DNA from: Ophiosphaerella korrae
Lineage: Eukaryota; Ascomycota; Dothideomycetes; Pleosporales; Phaeosphaeriaceae
Length of the DNA: 64,000 nucleotides
NCBI GenBank assembly: GCA_028456385.1
Contig: JALNQF010000182.1
Location: 22,582 to 86,581, forward strand
Direction: 5' to 3'
The stretch's first letter is position 1; each line of letters opens with the position of its first letter. The notes under the pieces are model-generated. The model saw only the letters and a list, made by a program, of their open reading frames with translations, did not search any database and was not told the DNA's origin. Shown here in pieces: positions 21,986-34,190 of the stretch. Both the position numbers and the translations under genes were made by a program.

Positions 21986-24900
21986 GTTATAAGCCTAGCG
22001 CTAAAAATTACTTAATAGTTCTATCCTATGCACTACAGCAAGAGATCGCGAGCTTAGTATACTCCTATCCTATCTTATCTTATCTTATCTATTACTTAAA
22101 CGCTTACAATATCTTATAGCGAGATTACTCTACTTAATAAAGGTACTACCCTACTTAATAAGCGCTTATAATAGCTAGTATAGTTTATACAACTCTATTA
22201 TAACGCTCTCGAGCTAGGTATCTAGTAGCTAGTTAATCTAGAAGCTAATAACGTCCCTAATATCTACGCTAACAAACTAGTTTAACTTAAACTAAAGAGC
22301 CTAGTAATAGTAGAAGAGGTAGCTACCTATAAGCTCGCGATAGAGAAATACTAGGCTATAAAAGACACCTAGGTATCGCGAATAGTACACCTTAGAGCTC
22401 TAAGTGCCTAGGTAAACGCTACAGTTAATCTAAGCTATCTAGTAACAGCTAAGATAACTCTACTCGCAAACAACAAAGCTACGTTATAAGAGCTTGTCTA
22501 AACGCTAAAGAGCTTACTAGCCCTATCTAACACTAGCGCTAGCAATCTTATCTAAGCTTAATACTAAGCCTATTTATAGAAGGCTCGCTAAGGACGATAA
22601 TTGCTAGAGCTCTAGTACGATAAGTAGCTACGCCTATATTAGCGTACAATCGCGTACAATATTATAGAGGTAATAGGCGAGCTCGTAGTATAAGATTTCC
22701 TAGAGGCGTTAACGCTAAAGCTAGCTCTAGACTAGGCTTAGATAATAAGCTAATTAGTAATCTAGAGCTTAGTCCTTAGCTTAAAGGCACTTACGCTAGG
22801 GTAAATTAGTAGTATCTACTTAGCTCTATTATAAGAGCATAAACTCTAAACTACTAATTAAAGAGCTAGCGTATTTACAACGTTTAGAGGATCTAAGCTA
22901 AGCTTAAGCTTAAGCACTAACTTAAAATACAACTACCTATATAGCTAAGCTTACTACTAAAAGCTACAAGATTATAGATAGGTATAAGCAGCGCTTACTA
23001 GTAATCTATTCAAAATAGACGATAATAGAAAGGCGAAAATATAGGCTCGTTTAGATAAGCCGCGCTTTGCAGTAGTTAAAACCTTAGTAACTTAAAAGTA
23101 GGCTAGTCCCTTGTAGGAACTAGTTAAAGCTAGCTTAGAGTTAGTTAAATCAAAGGCTCCGGTCTACCTAGGCTAGCTAAACGTAGTACTTATCGACCTA
23201 GGTATACTTATTAACTTAGGCAAACTTATTAAGCTAGCACCTAGAGCCTACTTAACGCTAGATTTCGACACTTACCTACTCTCTAAGAGTACTATACTCG
23301 ATAATAGAGCTACTCTCTACCTAGTTAACTTAATAAGTCTTATAGAACTAGGCTCCTTTATAAGAGTAAAAGGCGTAAGCTACGTAGAAGTAAGTATATA
23401 AGCGTTTCTAATACTTAGTAAAAGTACTTAAGTCCTTAAGAACGCTCTAAATAGAGCTTATAGTAAGTGTATAGAGAATCTCGTGCTTTATAAAGTAGTA
23501 GTAGTTAAAGGATTTTATATTAATATAGTATCTAAAGCTTAATTATAGTAAGCTAGAGCCTAGTATTAAGGTTTTAACGCAACTCTAAGAGTAGGAACGC
23601 TAGTAGAGAGTATCGTACTAGCGACGCTAATACGTAAACATAATCTTACTTTTATTAAATACGAGCCTATTACGTTTTATCTAACTATTATAAGCGTAAC
23701 TTAAGGTAATCGAGTTAATTAACAGCTTAACTTATAGCGTACAACGCCTAGAAGTAACTTAGAGGAGCTCTAGCACGCTAAAGCTAGTTATCTTAGACTA
23801 GAAGTACTACGAGCGCTAGTAACAAGCGCAAGAAACGTACGTATTAATAAGATAGCGCGCATTAAGTGCGAGTATTGCTTAATAGCCTACGCTAAGTAAG
23901 TTATCTTAAGGCAGCCTAGAGAGAGAGCCCTGCGCCTATACTAGCGAGTAGCGTAAGACCTATTTAATATACCTACTAGCTACTTTAGAGAGGTTTAGAC
24001 TATACTACTTAAGTACGAGTATAGTAGTAAGCTCTATACCTACCTATTACAAGGTAAAACGCTCTAAGAGATAATAAGAGTATTTAAAAGCTTTATAAAG
24101 CTACTACTAACGCGCTATAAGCTCTATACGTATATACTCTAGTAAGATAATAAAGTAGTAATACTCTTATAGAGAGGTAAGACGCGCTTTTAGATTTAGG
24201 CTAAATAAGAAGAGATTATAGTTAAGAGTACTCTAGTATATACGTACGAGCTAAATAGAGGAGCTAAGAGAGCTAGTTAAGAAATAATAACAAAAGCAAT
24301 TAAGATAAGGATAAGCGCTAACCTACTAAAAAGGCTCTAGCTAGAGATAGTAGAAGTAGCTACGTAGCTATATAATATAAGCCTAAGCTGCACTTATAAT
24401 ATATAAGCTCCTAATATAGTACTTAATAGCTAGTTTAGATAGTACTTTAGATACTATTAGCCTAAGTAAGTAAGAGCTACTACAGCAAACCTTTAGCTAG
24501 ATTAGAGTAGAGTATACACTTATAGCTACTAAGTATATCTACTTAACAAGGAGTAAGTAGCTAGGCGCAATAAGAGAGGCTTTAAAATAAGCCCTTAGGG
24601 CTATATTAGATATCTAGTAAGATATAGAGTATCTAATATATATAGGATATAGGTCCTAGAATTAGATTAGGTAATTACAACGCGTAACGTAACATTTAAT
24701 AAGTAGCTCTTCTATAATAAGAGGAGTAAAGCTTATTAAAAGCTCTTAAAGCTAGAGATTTAAAAACTTGTTAACGTGTTATATAAAGACGTAGCGCGCA
24801 ACGTAAAAGAGACCTAGGATAATATATATAACTAGCTCCGCGAAGTAGCTTAAATCCTAGAAGGTAACTAGTAAGGCGAGTACCTAGAGTAAAATCTAGG

Positions 24901-26285
24901 GGGTAGAGCTCTATATAATACTAAAAGCTAGGCTAGCTAGCTAGCTATCTTAGTAGAATAAGGGGTAGATCCTATATAGGTAGTAAGCTTAGCTAGCAAA
25001 CTACATAGAATCTATATAGAGTAACCTAAGCTTAGCAGCCTTTGAACTCTAGAGTAAACACCTAAACCTAGAGGAGTTTAGTATATAGGTGCTAATATTA
25101 ATTATAGAAATTAATATAGCGAAGTATCTAAAAGCTCCTAAGAATTATAATTAACTAGAGAAGTAAGCGCTTTAGAGTAGCTAATAGATAAGAGTTTAAC
25201 TTATCAAATAGCTACTTATTAAACTACCTCTCCTTAAGTAGCTGCAGCTTCTACAGCTCTAAATAAAGTAGATACTATCTTTTATTAAGTAGCCGCATCT
25301 TATATAGCTCTAAATAATATAGTTAGAGCTTATTAGTAGTATATACGCTAGTAATAGCTAGCGCTAACGCGATTAAGCTAAAGACTCTAAAATAACAAGC
25401 TAGACAATAGCGCTAGAAGCTCGAGCGCTTACTTATTATTATATAAACTAAAGTAGAGTAAATAGAGTAGTATACTAGACGAGCTACTCTTATAAGTACT
25501 AATAGACAATAACCTAAATATAGAGCTTACTATAGTAAACGCTATAATCGTAGTAGCTACTTAGCTTAAGCTACAGCCTTAGCTATAGCTACAAGCTTAT
25601 CTATATTAAGATAAGCTACTACTACTACTATAGAATTAGAAGCACCTATATACGTACTCGCATAGGCAGCTCTTTAAACAAGTAGCTTAGAAAGAGATCG
25701 ATACGCTACTAGTAGCTAGTACCTAAGAGGAGATAGAGCGCTCGCAATTAAGTAATTAGCTACTACCTCTAAAGTAGGTTTTTACATACAAACTCGACTA
25801 AGATAGCTACTTTCTTAAGTACAAAGCTTAGATTATAGTACGTAGAGACCTCTAAATAATTGATTTAATATAATTAACTTACGCTACTACGTTAGTAGCG
25901 CGCTCGTTTCGAACCGCAATAGCGATTGTAGCTAAGTTTAACCTAGAAGTAGCTTAGTATAACGTTATTAGAGCTTTCCTCTACGCACATAGAGATTATT
26001 AACTAGTAGTTATCTATAAGCTCTTAGATAGGTTCAAAGTAGCTAGTAAGTACGTTAAGCTTAATTAAGCGCTGTATAGCCTTAAAGACTTACTGCTCCT
26101 CTAGTATAAGGAGCTCTTAAGAACGCTTAAACAAGCTAGTCTTATAGTCTTAAAAGAAGAGCCGTGCTTATTCTACGATAAGGAGCGTAAAATACTCTTT
26201 CTCTTCTACGTTAACAATATATTAGTAATATATTATATAATCTACTAATTAGAAGCTCGCTAAATTATTAAGAGAATTAAACAAG
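21986..26285 (+). pseudogene. Copia D gag-integrase-RT, 5' part
   Basis: Plus-strand remnant. The pre-integrase zinc region shows IKCEYCLIAYAK and RQPRERAL around 23855-23930. The integrase core and C-terminus span about 23940-24780, ending in GYIRYLVRY and VITTRNVTFN-like residues (about 24600-24700). The RT starts with FTYKLD near 25785 and continues through YATTLVARSFRTAIAI, ALYSLKDLLLL and FYVNNILV (about 26190-26230; the family motif YVDD has its Asp pair changed to Asn). It stops at 26285, where Gypsy E inserted, and resumes at 33276. Gag lies in 22100-23700 but is poorly recognisable. Many TAG/TAA at Trp/Gln positions. Confidence 0.82.
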
Positions 26286-26733
26286 TGTTACAACTATAAC
26301 AAGAGAATACTAGATAGAGCTAATTAGTCCTAACTCGGATACTGACGAAATATAGGATAAGCAGGGTAACGATCTAGATTAGGAAACTAACTATAATCTA
26401 GACACGTAACAAATTCGTAAATTCGCGATCTTAGTATTTACAAAGTTACGAAGCTAGACACGTAACAAATTTGTAAATTCGTAATCTTAGTATTTACAAA
26501 GTTACAAAGCTAGATAGATAGCACGAGTATATAGTTAGTAGTAATGTGTATTATTAGGATAGTATTAGTAATTCAATCCTTTAACTACAGAACGCTAATA
26601 CAAGACAGTTGTAACATATCTTCTATTGTTTATAGTTATTGTAGATTACTACACGAACTTTTAATATTAACTCGCAATCTACTAACAACTCTTAGGCACT
26701 AGGAAGTCGACCCTAGTAATTAGTCCTATTACA
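26286..26733 (+). repeat. Gypsy E 5' LTR
   Basis: TGTTACAACT to CCTATTACA, 448 bp. It has two tandem copies of a 56-bp unit (about 26402-26515) containing nested complementary arms CGTAAC/GTTACG and GTAAAT/ATTTAC. The 3' LTR has one copy, which accounts exactly for the 56-bp length difference. Confidence 0.94.
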
Positions 26734-26746
26734 CCTTGCTAATCTA
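26734..26746 (+). promoter_or_regulatory. Gypsy E putative primer-binding site (self-priming type)
   Basis: CCTTGCTAATC directly follows the 5' LTR. There is no TGG start as expected for a tRNA 3' end. TTGCTAAT (26736-26743) is the exact complement of ATTAGCAA in the LTR (33101-33108), which lies 36 nt after the start of TATATA. The site is conserved after the 5' LTR of Gypsy A and C, and partly in F. Confidence 0.55.
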
Positions 26747-26759
26747 GTTATTGCGAGAA

Positions 26760-27960
26760 GCAAAGCGTAGGTAGCGCATAGTCTAGCTAATATAATAGTA
26801 GAAAGTTTAACTAAGAAAGGAGTTAAGGCACTAGTAAGTAGCTATAAGTTAGACAACACTACATAGAAGGTAATTAAAGATTATATTAACAACTTAATCT
26901 CTAAGAAGGAAGATATAAAGATAGTAATTAATGCCTTAGAAATACAAAACAAGGAACTCTAGGATTACGCAAAGTAGAACAAGATATAGATTAAAGCTAT
27001 TATTAAAGGATAAAACTAGATAGAACTAATTACTTAACGACTAGAGATAAGTGCAACAAAGAAACCGCCTAAGATACCTGTACTTAAGAAGTTCGATAGA
27101 ACAAGGAAAAAACTAAGACCCTTTATAGTATTAGCATAACTCTAGATAGATATATAAGTACTACACTTTAATATAGAAGAAAAGAAAGTAATATATATTA
27201 GAATACATCTCAAAGAAGATGCGATAAGATAGTTTAAGCTTTACTAGATAGACTATACAATATACGCGCTAATAACGTAGAAAGATAAAACTAGAGCTAT
27301 TTTTAGAAGTTATAAGTACTTTATAAAATAAATAAGAGTAGTATTTAGGGATATAGACATTACCTAACAAGCTAAAGAGAAACTTAAGAGGCTTACACAA
27401 CAAAAAAGTGTACTAGAGTATATATTATAGTTTAAATAACTATTACAAAACATAGAATAGAACAAATTAGCCTTTATATTACAATTTAAATAAGGACTAA
27501 ATAAGAAAATCTAATACGAAATAATCTATATAGAAAAGCCTAGGACATTAGAAGCCCTAAAGTAATAGGTAATATAGATCGACGACGATCTTAGAGAATA
27601 GAAAAAGAACAAGTATAGCACCTAACTAAGAAACTAGGATACTAGAGACCCTATAATCCTTAACGCAAACAAAGATAGAAAGAAGACGAAGAATAAAGAC
27701 TTTACGTGCTTTAATTGTAGTAAGAAAGGCTACTACGTAAAAGATTACTAATTACAAAAGAAGAAGGATATAGTATATTATAAATATAAGAAACTAGGAC
27801 ACTTTACAAAAGACTATAGAAGTAAAGACCTAAAGAAAGAAACTTAGTTAAAGACGATAGAGAAAAAGAAAGAGGCACTACAAGTATAGGCTAAACCTTA
27901 GGAGAAAGTAGCTAGGAGTAAGAAATTATAGTACGTAATGCTCTATTAGACCTTTTGTTA
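26760..27960 (+). pseudogene. Gypsy E gag remnant with two zinc knuckles
   Basis: Retrotransposon gag-like region with residues such as KKFDRTRKKLRPF and EEKKVIYIRIHLKEDAI. It is followed by CFNCSKKGYYVKDY (about 27707-27750; family CX2CX4HX4C with His and the last Cys lost) and a second knuckle, YYKYKKLGHFTKDY (about 27775-27820). The changes Cys/His to Tyr and Gly to Ser are C-to-T or G-to-A transitions. It would form the particle shell and bind RNA in an active element; stops make it inactive. Confidence 0.85.
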
Positions 27961-30900
27961 CAAAGACGACTACTATATATATTTTTCTAGTAAGTAGAGA
28001 GTAGGATATTTCCTATAATAGAGAAATAGAGTAGTAGCAACAAAAGAAAGAATAAAAGCGTAGCTAGAAGAAATAGTATACGTAATAAACCTACTAATAG
28101 AAGAATTAGAGAGGGAAGAGCCCTTAGTACTATTAAGCTAGGCTAAAAGACTAGCACTAGATAAAGAGACTACTACAGCTTCCTCTAAAAGACTATAAGA
28201 AAGCGAGAAGTAAGTTAATATAAAAAGTATAGAGTATACCTAGCTAGATATATATAGCTATAATAGCTGCATAATAATAGATATAGAAGAACGAAACAAA
28301 GAATAGAAGTTCGTTTAGATATACTTAATAGTTATAAGTATAGAGGAAGCGTATAAAGACTAGAAAGAACGTAATTCTAAAGAAATAAAGTTTACGCTAT
28401 TTTAAGAATAGATAAAATAGTATATAGTTGTAGTAGGAAGAATACCTATACAAAGAGAGTAGTAACACCTTGTAAGAAAAACGTAATAGATTAACAAAGC
28501 CTATACACTAAGAGTACTAGTAGTGTACTATATCCTAATAATAGAGACACCTAGGAAGGACAAGTACTAGAAAGGGGATAATAAGATAATAGATTTAGAA
28601 CATCTAGCACACTTTAAAGCCATTATAGATATTATACCTAGATAAGAATTACACTATACACAGAAACCCTAAAATAAACAATAACGTATAGCTTATAAGA
28701 AGGAAAGGCTATAATTATATAAAAGTAATTCTAGTAGAAGACATCTAAGGATAGGAAATAATCCTAGAAGATAGATATTTAGTAGTAAGACCTAGCCTAA
28801 AACTATCTAAGAAATACGTCTAAGAAGGACTATAGTATAAATGCATGTATAACAAATGTCTAAAACACGAAGAATATAAACTTAAAGTAGGGCTATAGCC
28901 CTAGAAGAATAGACAATTTATAAAAATACCTAAACAAGAACAGTTAAAAGGTATAGGAGGCCTACACATTACAAAAATAGGTATATACTAAGGAAAGAAA
29001 GTACGATTAATAATTAATAGTAGAGCTACGAGAAACTTTATATTAAAGAAGTTTGTAGAAAACTAAGGAATACGTTATATAACAAAGAAGTACCCTCGAC
29101 AACTAAGTACAATTAAAGGAAAACTATTCTAGGAACCTATTAGGTTCGAAATAGTTCTCTCTACACTAGAGCTAGAAGAGATAAAGATTAACAATATAGT
29201 TATAGACATAACAACAATTAATAACGAATAAGAAATTATATTAGGAATACTATAGTTATAGATAACAAACCTATATATTAATTAAAGAACAAGAAAAATT
29301 AGTTACTATAAAATAGAAAAACTAAGAGCTAACATAAACACCTATAAAGGGGAATTCCTAGAAGAATATAAGAAATAGGAACTACAGCTTATAGAGCTAG
29401 AAGACTACCTTCTAGAATATTAGCTATAGGACTTAGTAATAGAAATAGAAGAAGGAAAAAACGTTAGATAGAGCCTAGTCTATAGAAAGACAGAAGAAAA
29501 ATCTAAGATTAAACAAGCATTTATTGAAAACGTAATTAAGAAAGGATAGATACAAGACTCTAAATCCTTAGTAGCACATAGACTTATATTTGTAGATAAA
29601 AAGGGAATAAGCGATAAAAGGCCTTACGTAGACTTTAAGAAAACTAACGCAGTTATAAATAAAAACTAATACCCTTTACTAAAGATAGACAAAATACAAG
29701 CTAGACTACGAAAGGCAAAAATCTTTACAAAACTAGACATCTAGAACGCCTATTACTAGATTAGAATTAGAAAAGGCAATAAATAGAAAATAGCGTTTAG
29801 AATACAATAGGGACTATATAAATATTTAGTTATGCTGTTTAGATTAACGAACGCACTAGCTGCGTTCTAAGAAAGAATTAACACAGTACTAAGAGAATAC
29901 TTAGATATATTTATATTTGTATACCTAGACAATATCCTTATATTCTTAGAAATAGAAGAAGAATATATACAACACGTACACAAAGTACTAGAGAAACTAG
30001 TAGAAAACAAATTATTTCTTAAAATAAGAAAATGCGAATTTTATACAAAGAAAACAGATTTCCTAGGATTTATTATAGAACTAGGAAAGATTAAGATTAA
30101 CCTAGAAAAGATTAAGTTAATTAACAAATAGCTAACCCCTAAGAACCTAAGAGAGGTACAATAATTCTATAGCCTAGCTAACTTTTGCAAAAAGTTAATA
30201 GTAAGATAGTCTAAAGATATAGAACTAATAACGAGGCTTATAAAGAAAGATACACTATTCTAATAGATAAAGGAATACAAAGAAGTATTTAATAAAATAA
30301 AATAGAAGTTTATAGAAAACCTAGTTATTAGAATATATAACCTAGACCTACTAGTAATAGTAAAAATAGATACATCTAACTTAGTCTATAGAATAGCACT
30401 AATGCAAGAAGATCCTAGGACTAAACAAGAATACTTAGTTAAATACTTCTCTAAGAAAATAAAGCTAGTAGAGCTTAACTACCTAATTTACGACAAAGAG
30501 ATACTAGCAATCTATAAAGCATTTAAGTAATAGAGAGTATACTTATAAGGAGTAAAATACTAAACGAAGGTCTATATAGACTATAGGAACCTTACAAGAT
30601 TTATACTAAATAAAGAACTATTACAACAACATATAAGATAGTAGGAATTCCTATTAATATTTGATATAGAAATTATATATACAAAAGAGAAAGACAACTA
30701 ATTTATAGACGCCCTTAGTAGAAGGCTAGATCTATAAAAAAAAGTAAGCGCTACTAGTATAGTTCTAGTTAAGAATAAAGTAGGATACCTAATTATAAAT
30801 ACACCTAAAATAGCCGCTACACTTAAAAGAACAAATAGCGAGCTAGACAAATAGATTTAGAAAACAACGTAAGAAGTATCTAAAGAAATAGAAAAATTAG

Positions 30901-32225
30901 AGATCTAAGAAGGACTTGTATAAGTATATAGAAGAATATATATTCTAAGAAAGATCTAGAGAGAATTTATATAGTAATTCTATAAACTACTAGTATATAG
31001 TTACTAAGGCATTAAGAAAATATTAAATAGACTACTATAGGACTACTATATCCTAAAAGCAAGACAAATAGTAGAAGAAGTACTACAAGACTATACAGAA
31101 TACTAGAGAAACAAGTATAATAGATATACACTATATAGAATGCTACAACTAGTAGAAGTACTAAGATAACTATAGAGAGTTATTACAATAGATTTTATTA
31201 CAAAACTACTAAAATCGAAAGATCTAATATTAAGAGTAGAGTACAATAGAATACTTATAATAGTAGATAAACTTACAAAGTATATATACTTCTAACTATA
31301 TAAAGAGAAAAGCGAGATAGAAGTTACTATACACTAGGTTTTAGGAACTATAATAAGCTAGTACAGTATTCTAGATAAGATTATTATAGATAAAGACGTA
31401 CAATTTACATTAAAACTATAGAGAACAATAATAGCGTAATTAGGAATACAATATATAATGTTAACAGTATATTATCTATAAATAGATAGATAATTAGAAC
31501 GAGTAAATTAGATAGTAGAATAATACTTAAGATACTACTTTAACTACAAGTAGAATAACTAGGTACAGCTACTACCTATAGCATAACTAGTATACAATAG
31601 TGTAAAGAGTATAGTAATAAGAGTATTACCTTTCTTTATAAACTATAGATTTGACCCTAGCGCATATAGAATACTAAAGAATATAGAATTATAGACTTTA
31701 AGAGGAGAAAACTTTGCAAATAGAATAAAAGAAATATACAATTAATTAAGATAGGATATAGAATTCTTGCATAATTAAATAGCAAAGTACTATAACAAGA
31801 AATATAAAAAGGGACCCTAATTTAGAGAGGGAGAAAAAGTATAGTTAATACGAAAGAATATCAAGAGTAAACAATCTAGTTTAAAACTAGATTATATTAA
31901 AATTAGACTATACAAGATTAAAAAAGAAGTTACACTAGTTATATTTAAATTAAAGCTACTAGACAAGATAAAGATATACCTAATATTCTATATATTACTA
32001 CTAGAACAAGTACTACAAGATGTAGAACTACTAGTGTACGAAGTAGATATATACGGAGAACAAGAGGAATAGGAAGTTAAAGAAATCCTAGCATAATAGT
32101 TCTGCAATAGTAGGAATTACTACCTAGTAAAATAGATAGGTATAGACGAGAAAGGACAACTATAGGAAGATACCTAGGAACTAGAAGAAAATCTTAACTA
32201 CCTTAAGATACTAGAAGACTTCTAA
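27961..32225 (+). pseudogene. Gypsy E pol remnant: protease, RT, RNase H, integrase, chromodomain
   Basis: After about 1 kb of unknown conserved sequence (with FCYKDDYYIYFSSK near 27955-28000), the protease shows INSRATRNFI at about 29010-29040 (family DSGAT). RT spans about 29480-30060 with VDKKGISDKRPYVDFKK and VYLDNILIF (29918-29945). RNase H is about 30355-30740 with LNYLIYDKEILAIYKAF and EIIYTKEKDN. Integrase is about 30940-31750 with GIKKILNRLL, YNRYTLYRMLQLVEV and TIDFITKLLKS. A C-terminal chromodomain at about 32035-32225 shows EVKEIL, NYYLVK-IGIDEKGQL and ENLNYLKILEDF. Such chromodomains guide integration to heterochromatin in known chromoviruses. Inactive: catalytic Asp changes and many stops. 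Confidence 0.88.
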
Positions 32226-32439
32226 AATTAAAACCCTCTAGAACGCCTAGTAGCGAACTAGGAAAACTAATATTACTACTACTAGATAGAGAGGCGATAG
32301 GAGCGTTTAATACAACAAGAGCTAGAGTAGCCCTAACTATATTATTAAAGTCTAACTTAGCCTCTATCGCACGAGACTATTTAGACAACTTAGCGTTATT
32401 ATAAGCTTTTATCTTACGAAGACGCTTAACGTAAGAATA

Positions 32440-32870
32440 AAGCTCTACTAGCTTACAAAGAGTTAACTTACACTTAGCCTTAGCTGTAGTAAGCTATAAT
32501 AATAGTTGCGCTTAAGCCCTATTAACGGCTCGCCCTACACAACTTAGTAGAAAATAATTACATAGTAATTAAATACTTATACTCTATAAGCGAAACACTT
32601 AACAAATTATACTTATACTGTACATTAGTAAGAATACACTTATTATAGTATTTACTATCCTTTAAAGATATAAGATACAAAAGGCCTAATTTAGTACAAC
32701 AACGATAAAGGAATATTTTAACCTTATTACAAACAATACGAGCTACAAGAAGAAGTTTGTTACGTTAGGAACGAGAAGGTATAGGGAGTAATAAAGAACT
32801 AGAGATTAACGAAGAAATAGGACTAATAACCTTAGCCTTAGAATAGATTAATAGGGGCCTACTTAGAAGA
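32440..32870 (-). pseudogene. Gypsy E antisense accessory frame
   Basis: Minus-strand frame between the chromodomain and the 3' LTR, reading RNKLLLVARIVCNKVKIFL then YRCCTKLGLLYLI, KDSKYYNKCILTNVQ and SVSLIEYKYLITM. It matches the 101-residue open frame in Gypsy F position for position, with several cysteines in a loose CxxC pattern. Homologues lie at the same place in Gypsy A, B and C. Function unknown. Confidence 0.6.
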
Positions 32871-32878
32871 GGAGATAG
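32865..32878 (+). promoter_or_regulatory. Gypsy E polypurine tract
   Basis: AGAAGAGGAGATAG directly abuts the 3' LTR. The same or a similar tract touches the 3' LTR of Gypsy F (54284-54297), Gypsy C (41749-41762) and, reversed, Gypsy A and B. It is the expected primer for plus-strand DNA synthesis. Confidence 0.75.
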
Positions 32879-33270
32879 TGTTACGACTGTAACAAGAGAA
32901 TACTAGATAGAGCTAATTAGTCCCGACTTAGATGCTGACGAAACATAAGATAAGTAGGGTAACAATCTAGATTAGGAAACTAACTACAATCTAGACACGT
33001 AACAAATTTATAAATTCGCGATCTTAGTATTTACAAAGTTATAAAGCTAGATAGATAGCACGAGTATATAGTTAGCAGTAATGCGCATTATTAGGATAGT
33101 ATTAGCAATTCAATCCTTTAACTATAGAACGCTAATACAAGATAGTTACGATATATCTTCTATTGTTTATAGTTATTGCAGATTACTATATAAACTTTTA
33201 ATATTAACTTGCAATCTACTAATAACTCTTAGGCACTAGGAAGTCGACCCTAGTAATTAGTCTTATTATA
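32879..33270 (+). repeat. Gypsy E 3' LTR
   Basis: 392 bp from TGTTACGACTG to CTTATTATA, followed by TSD ACAAG. Contains one 56-bp hairpin unit, TATATA at 33065-33070 and ATTAGCAA at 33101-33108. Confidence 0.94.
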
Positions 33271-33275
33271 ACAAG

Positions 33276-34190
33276 TATACAATATAGAAGACAAAGGCTT
33301 AGTAAACTAGTTCCTAGGCGTACGAGTAATATAAAGTTAGCTAGATAGGACTATTACGCTTGTCTATAATAAGTATATTAACAAGATAGTAAAAAAGTTC
33401 GACTTTATAAGCTCTATAAGCTTTCTAGCAACTCTATTACTAGTAGAAGAGCTATAGCTAAGTAAAGGAGAGGCCTTAAAGCGTAAAATTAAGGACTACT
33501 AGGAGTAAGTAGGATCTATCTTGTACATAGTAATAATAGTGCGACTAGACGTTGTATTTATAGCTACTAAGCTTTCTTAATATCTTACAAATCTAAGCTA
33601 AAAGTATCTTAAAGTAGTAAACCAAGTTATTATTTACTTATATAGAACTTAGCACCTATTAGTCTAGTATAGTAAGTAGTAAGATAGCTAGTAGCAAGAT
33701 AGCAAGTAGCGAGATAGTAAGCAGCAAGGCACTAAGCTACTTATATGCAGAGACGCGTTATTTACTAATAATCTAGTAACGCGCTACTTATCTTATAGCT
33801 ATATTGTAATACTCTTTAGTAGAGTAGTAATATAGAAGGTAGCGTAATAAGCTATAGTAACTACTTCTACTACTAAAGCTAAGCTACTTGCGCTCGAGCA
33901 CATAAGTAAAGAGGTAATAGTACTAAAAAGGCTCTTTTAAGAGCTTATATTAGACCTAGGAGCTACTTAGATAATCTTCTACAATAATTAGCAAATAATT
34001 AGACTTGTTATAAGTAAAAATAAGAGAGTAACAACGCACTTACGTTACGTAGATATATAGAATATATAGCTAAGATAAGAGTACGCTAGAGGCTTATTTT
34101 AAGTCTCTTATATACTAACAAGCGAGATACTAGTAGATAGCCTAACTAAGCACCTCCTAGAGTAGTAGTTTAAGAGATTTAAAGCTTACC
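33276..34190 (+). pseudogene. Copia D RT C-terminus and RNase H
   Basis: Resumes the RT cut at 26285: YNIEDKGLVN-FLGVRVI, then TITLVYNKYINKIVKKF, VGSILYIVIIVRLDVVFIATKLS and a Copia RNase H ending near 34170 (LT-hLL-like end of the polyprotein). RIP-type stops interrupt it at Gln/Trp positions. Confidence 0.85.

Larger units (their letters stand above)
26286..33270 (+). mobile_element. Gypsy E: full-length chromodomain Ty3/Gypsy element, youngest of the nest
   Basis: LTRs 26286-26733 (448 bp) and 32879-33270 (392 bp), TSD ACAAG at 26281-26285 and 33271-33275, total 6,985 bp. It sits inside the RT of Copia D. Coding order on the plus strand is gag with two zinc knuckles, protease, RT, RNase H, integrase, chromodomain. 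CpA dinucleotides are more frequent here than in Gypsy A or B, in line with a later insertion and fewer RIP cycles. No frame is intact. Confidence 0.95.
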
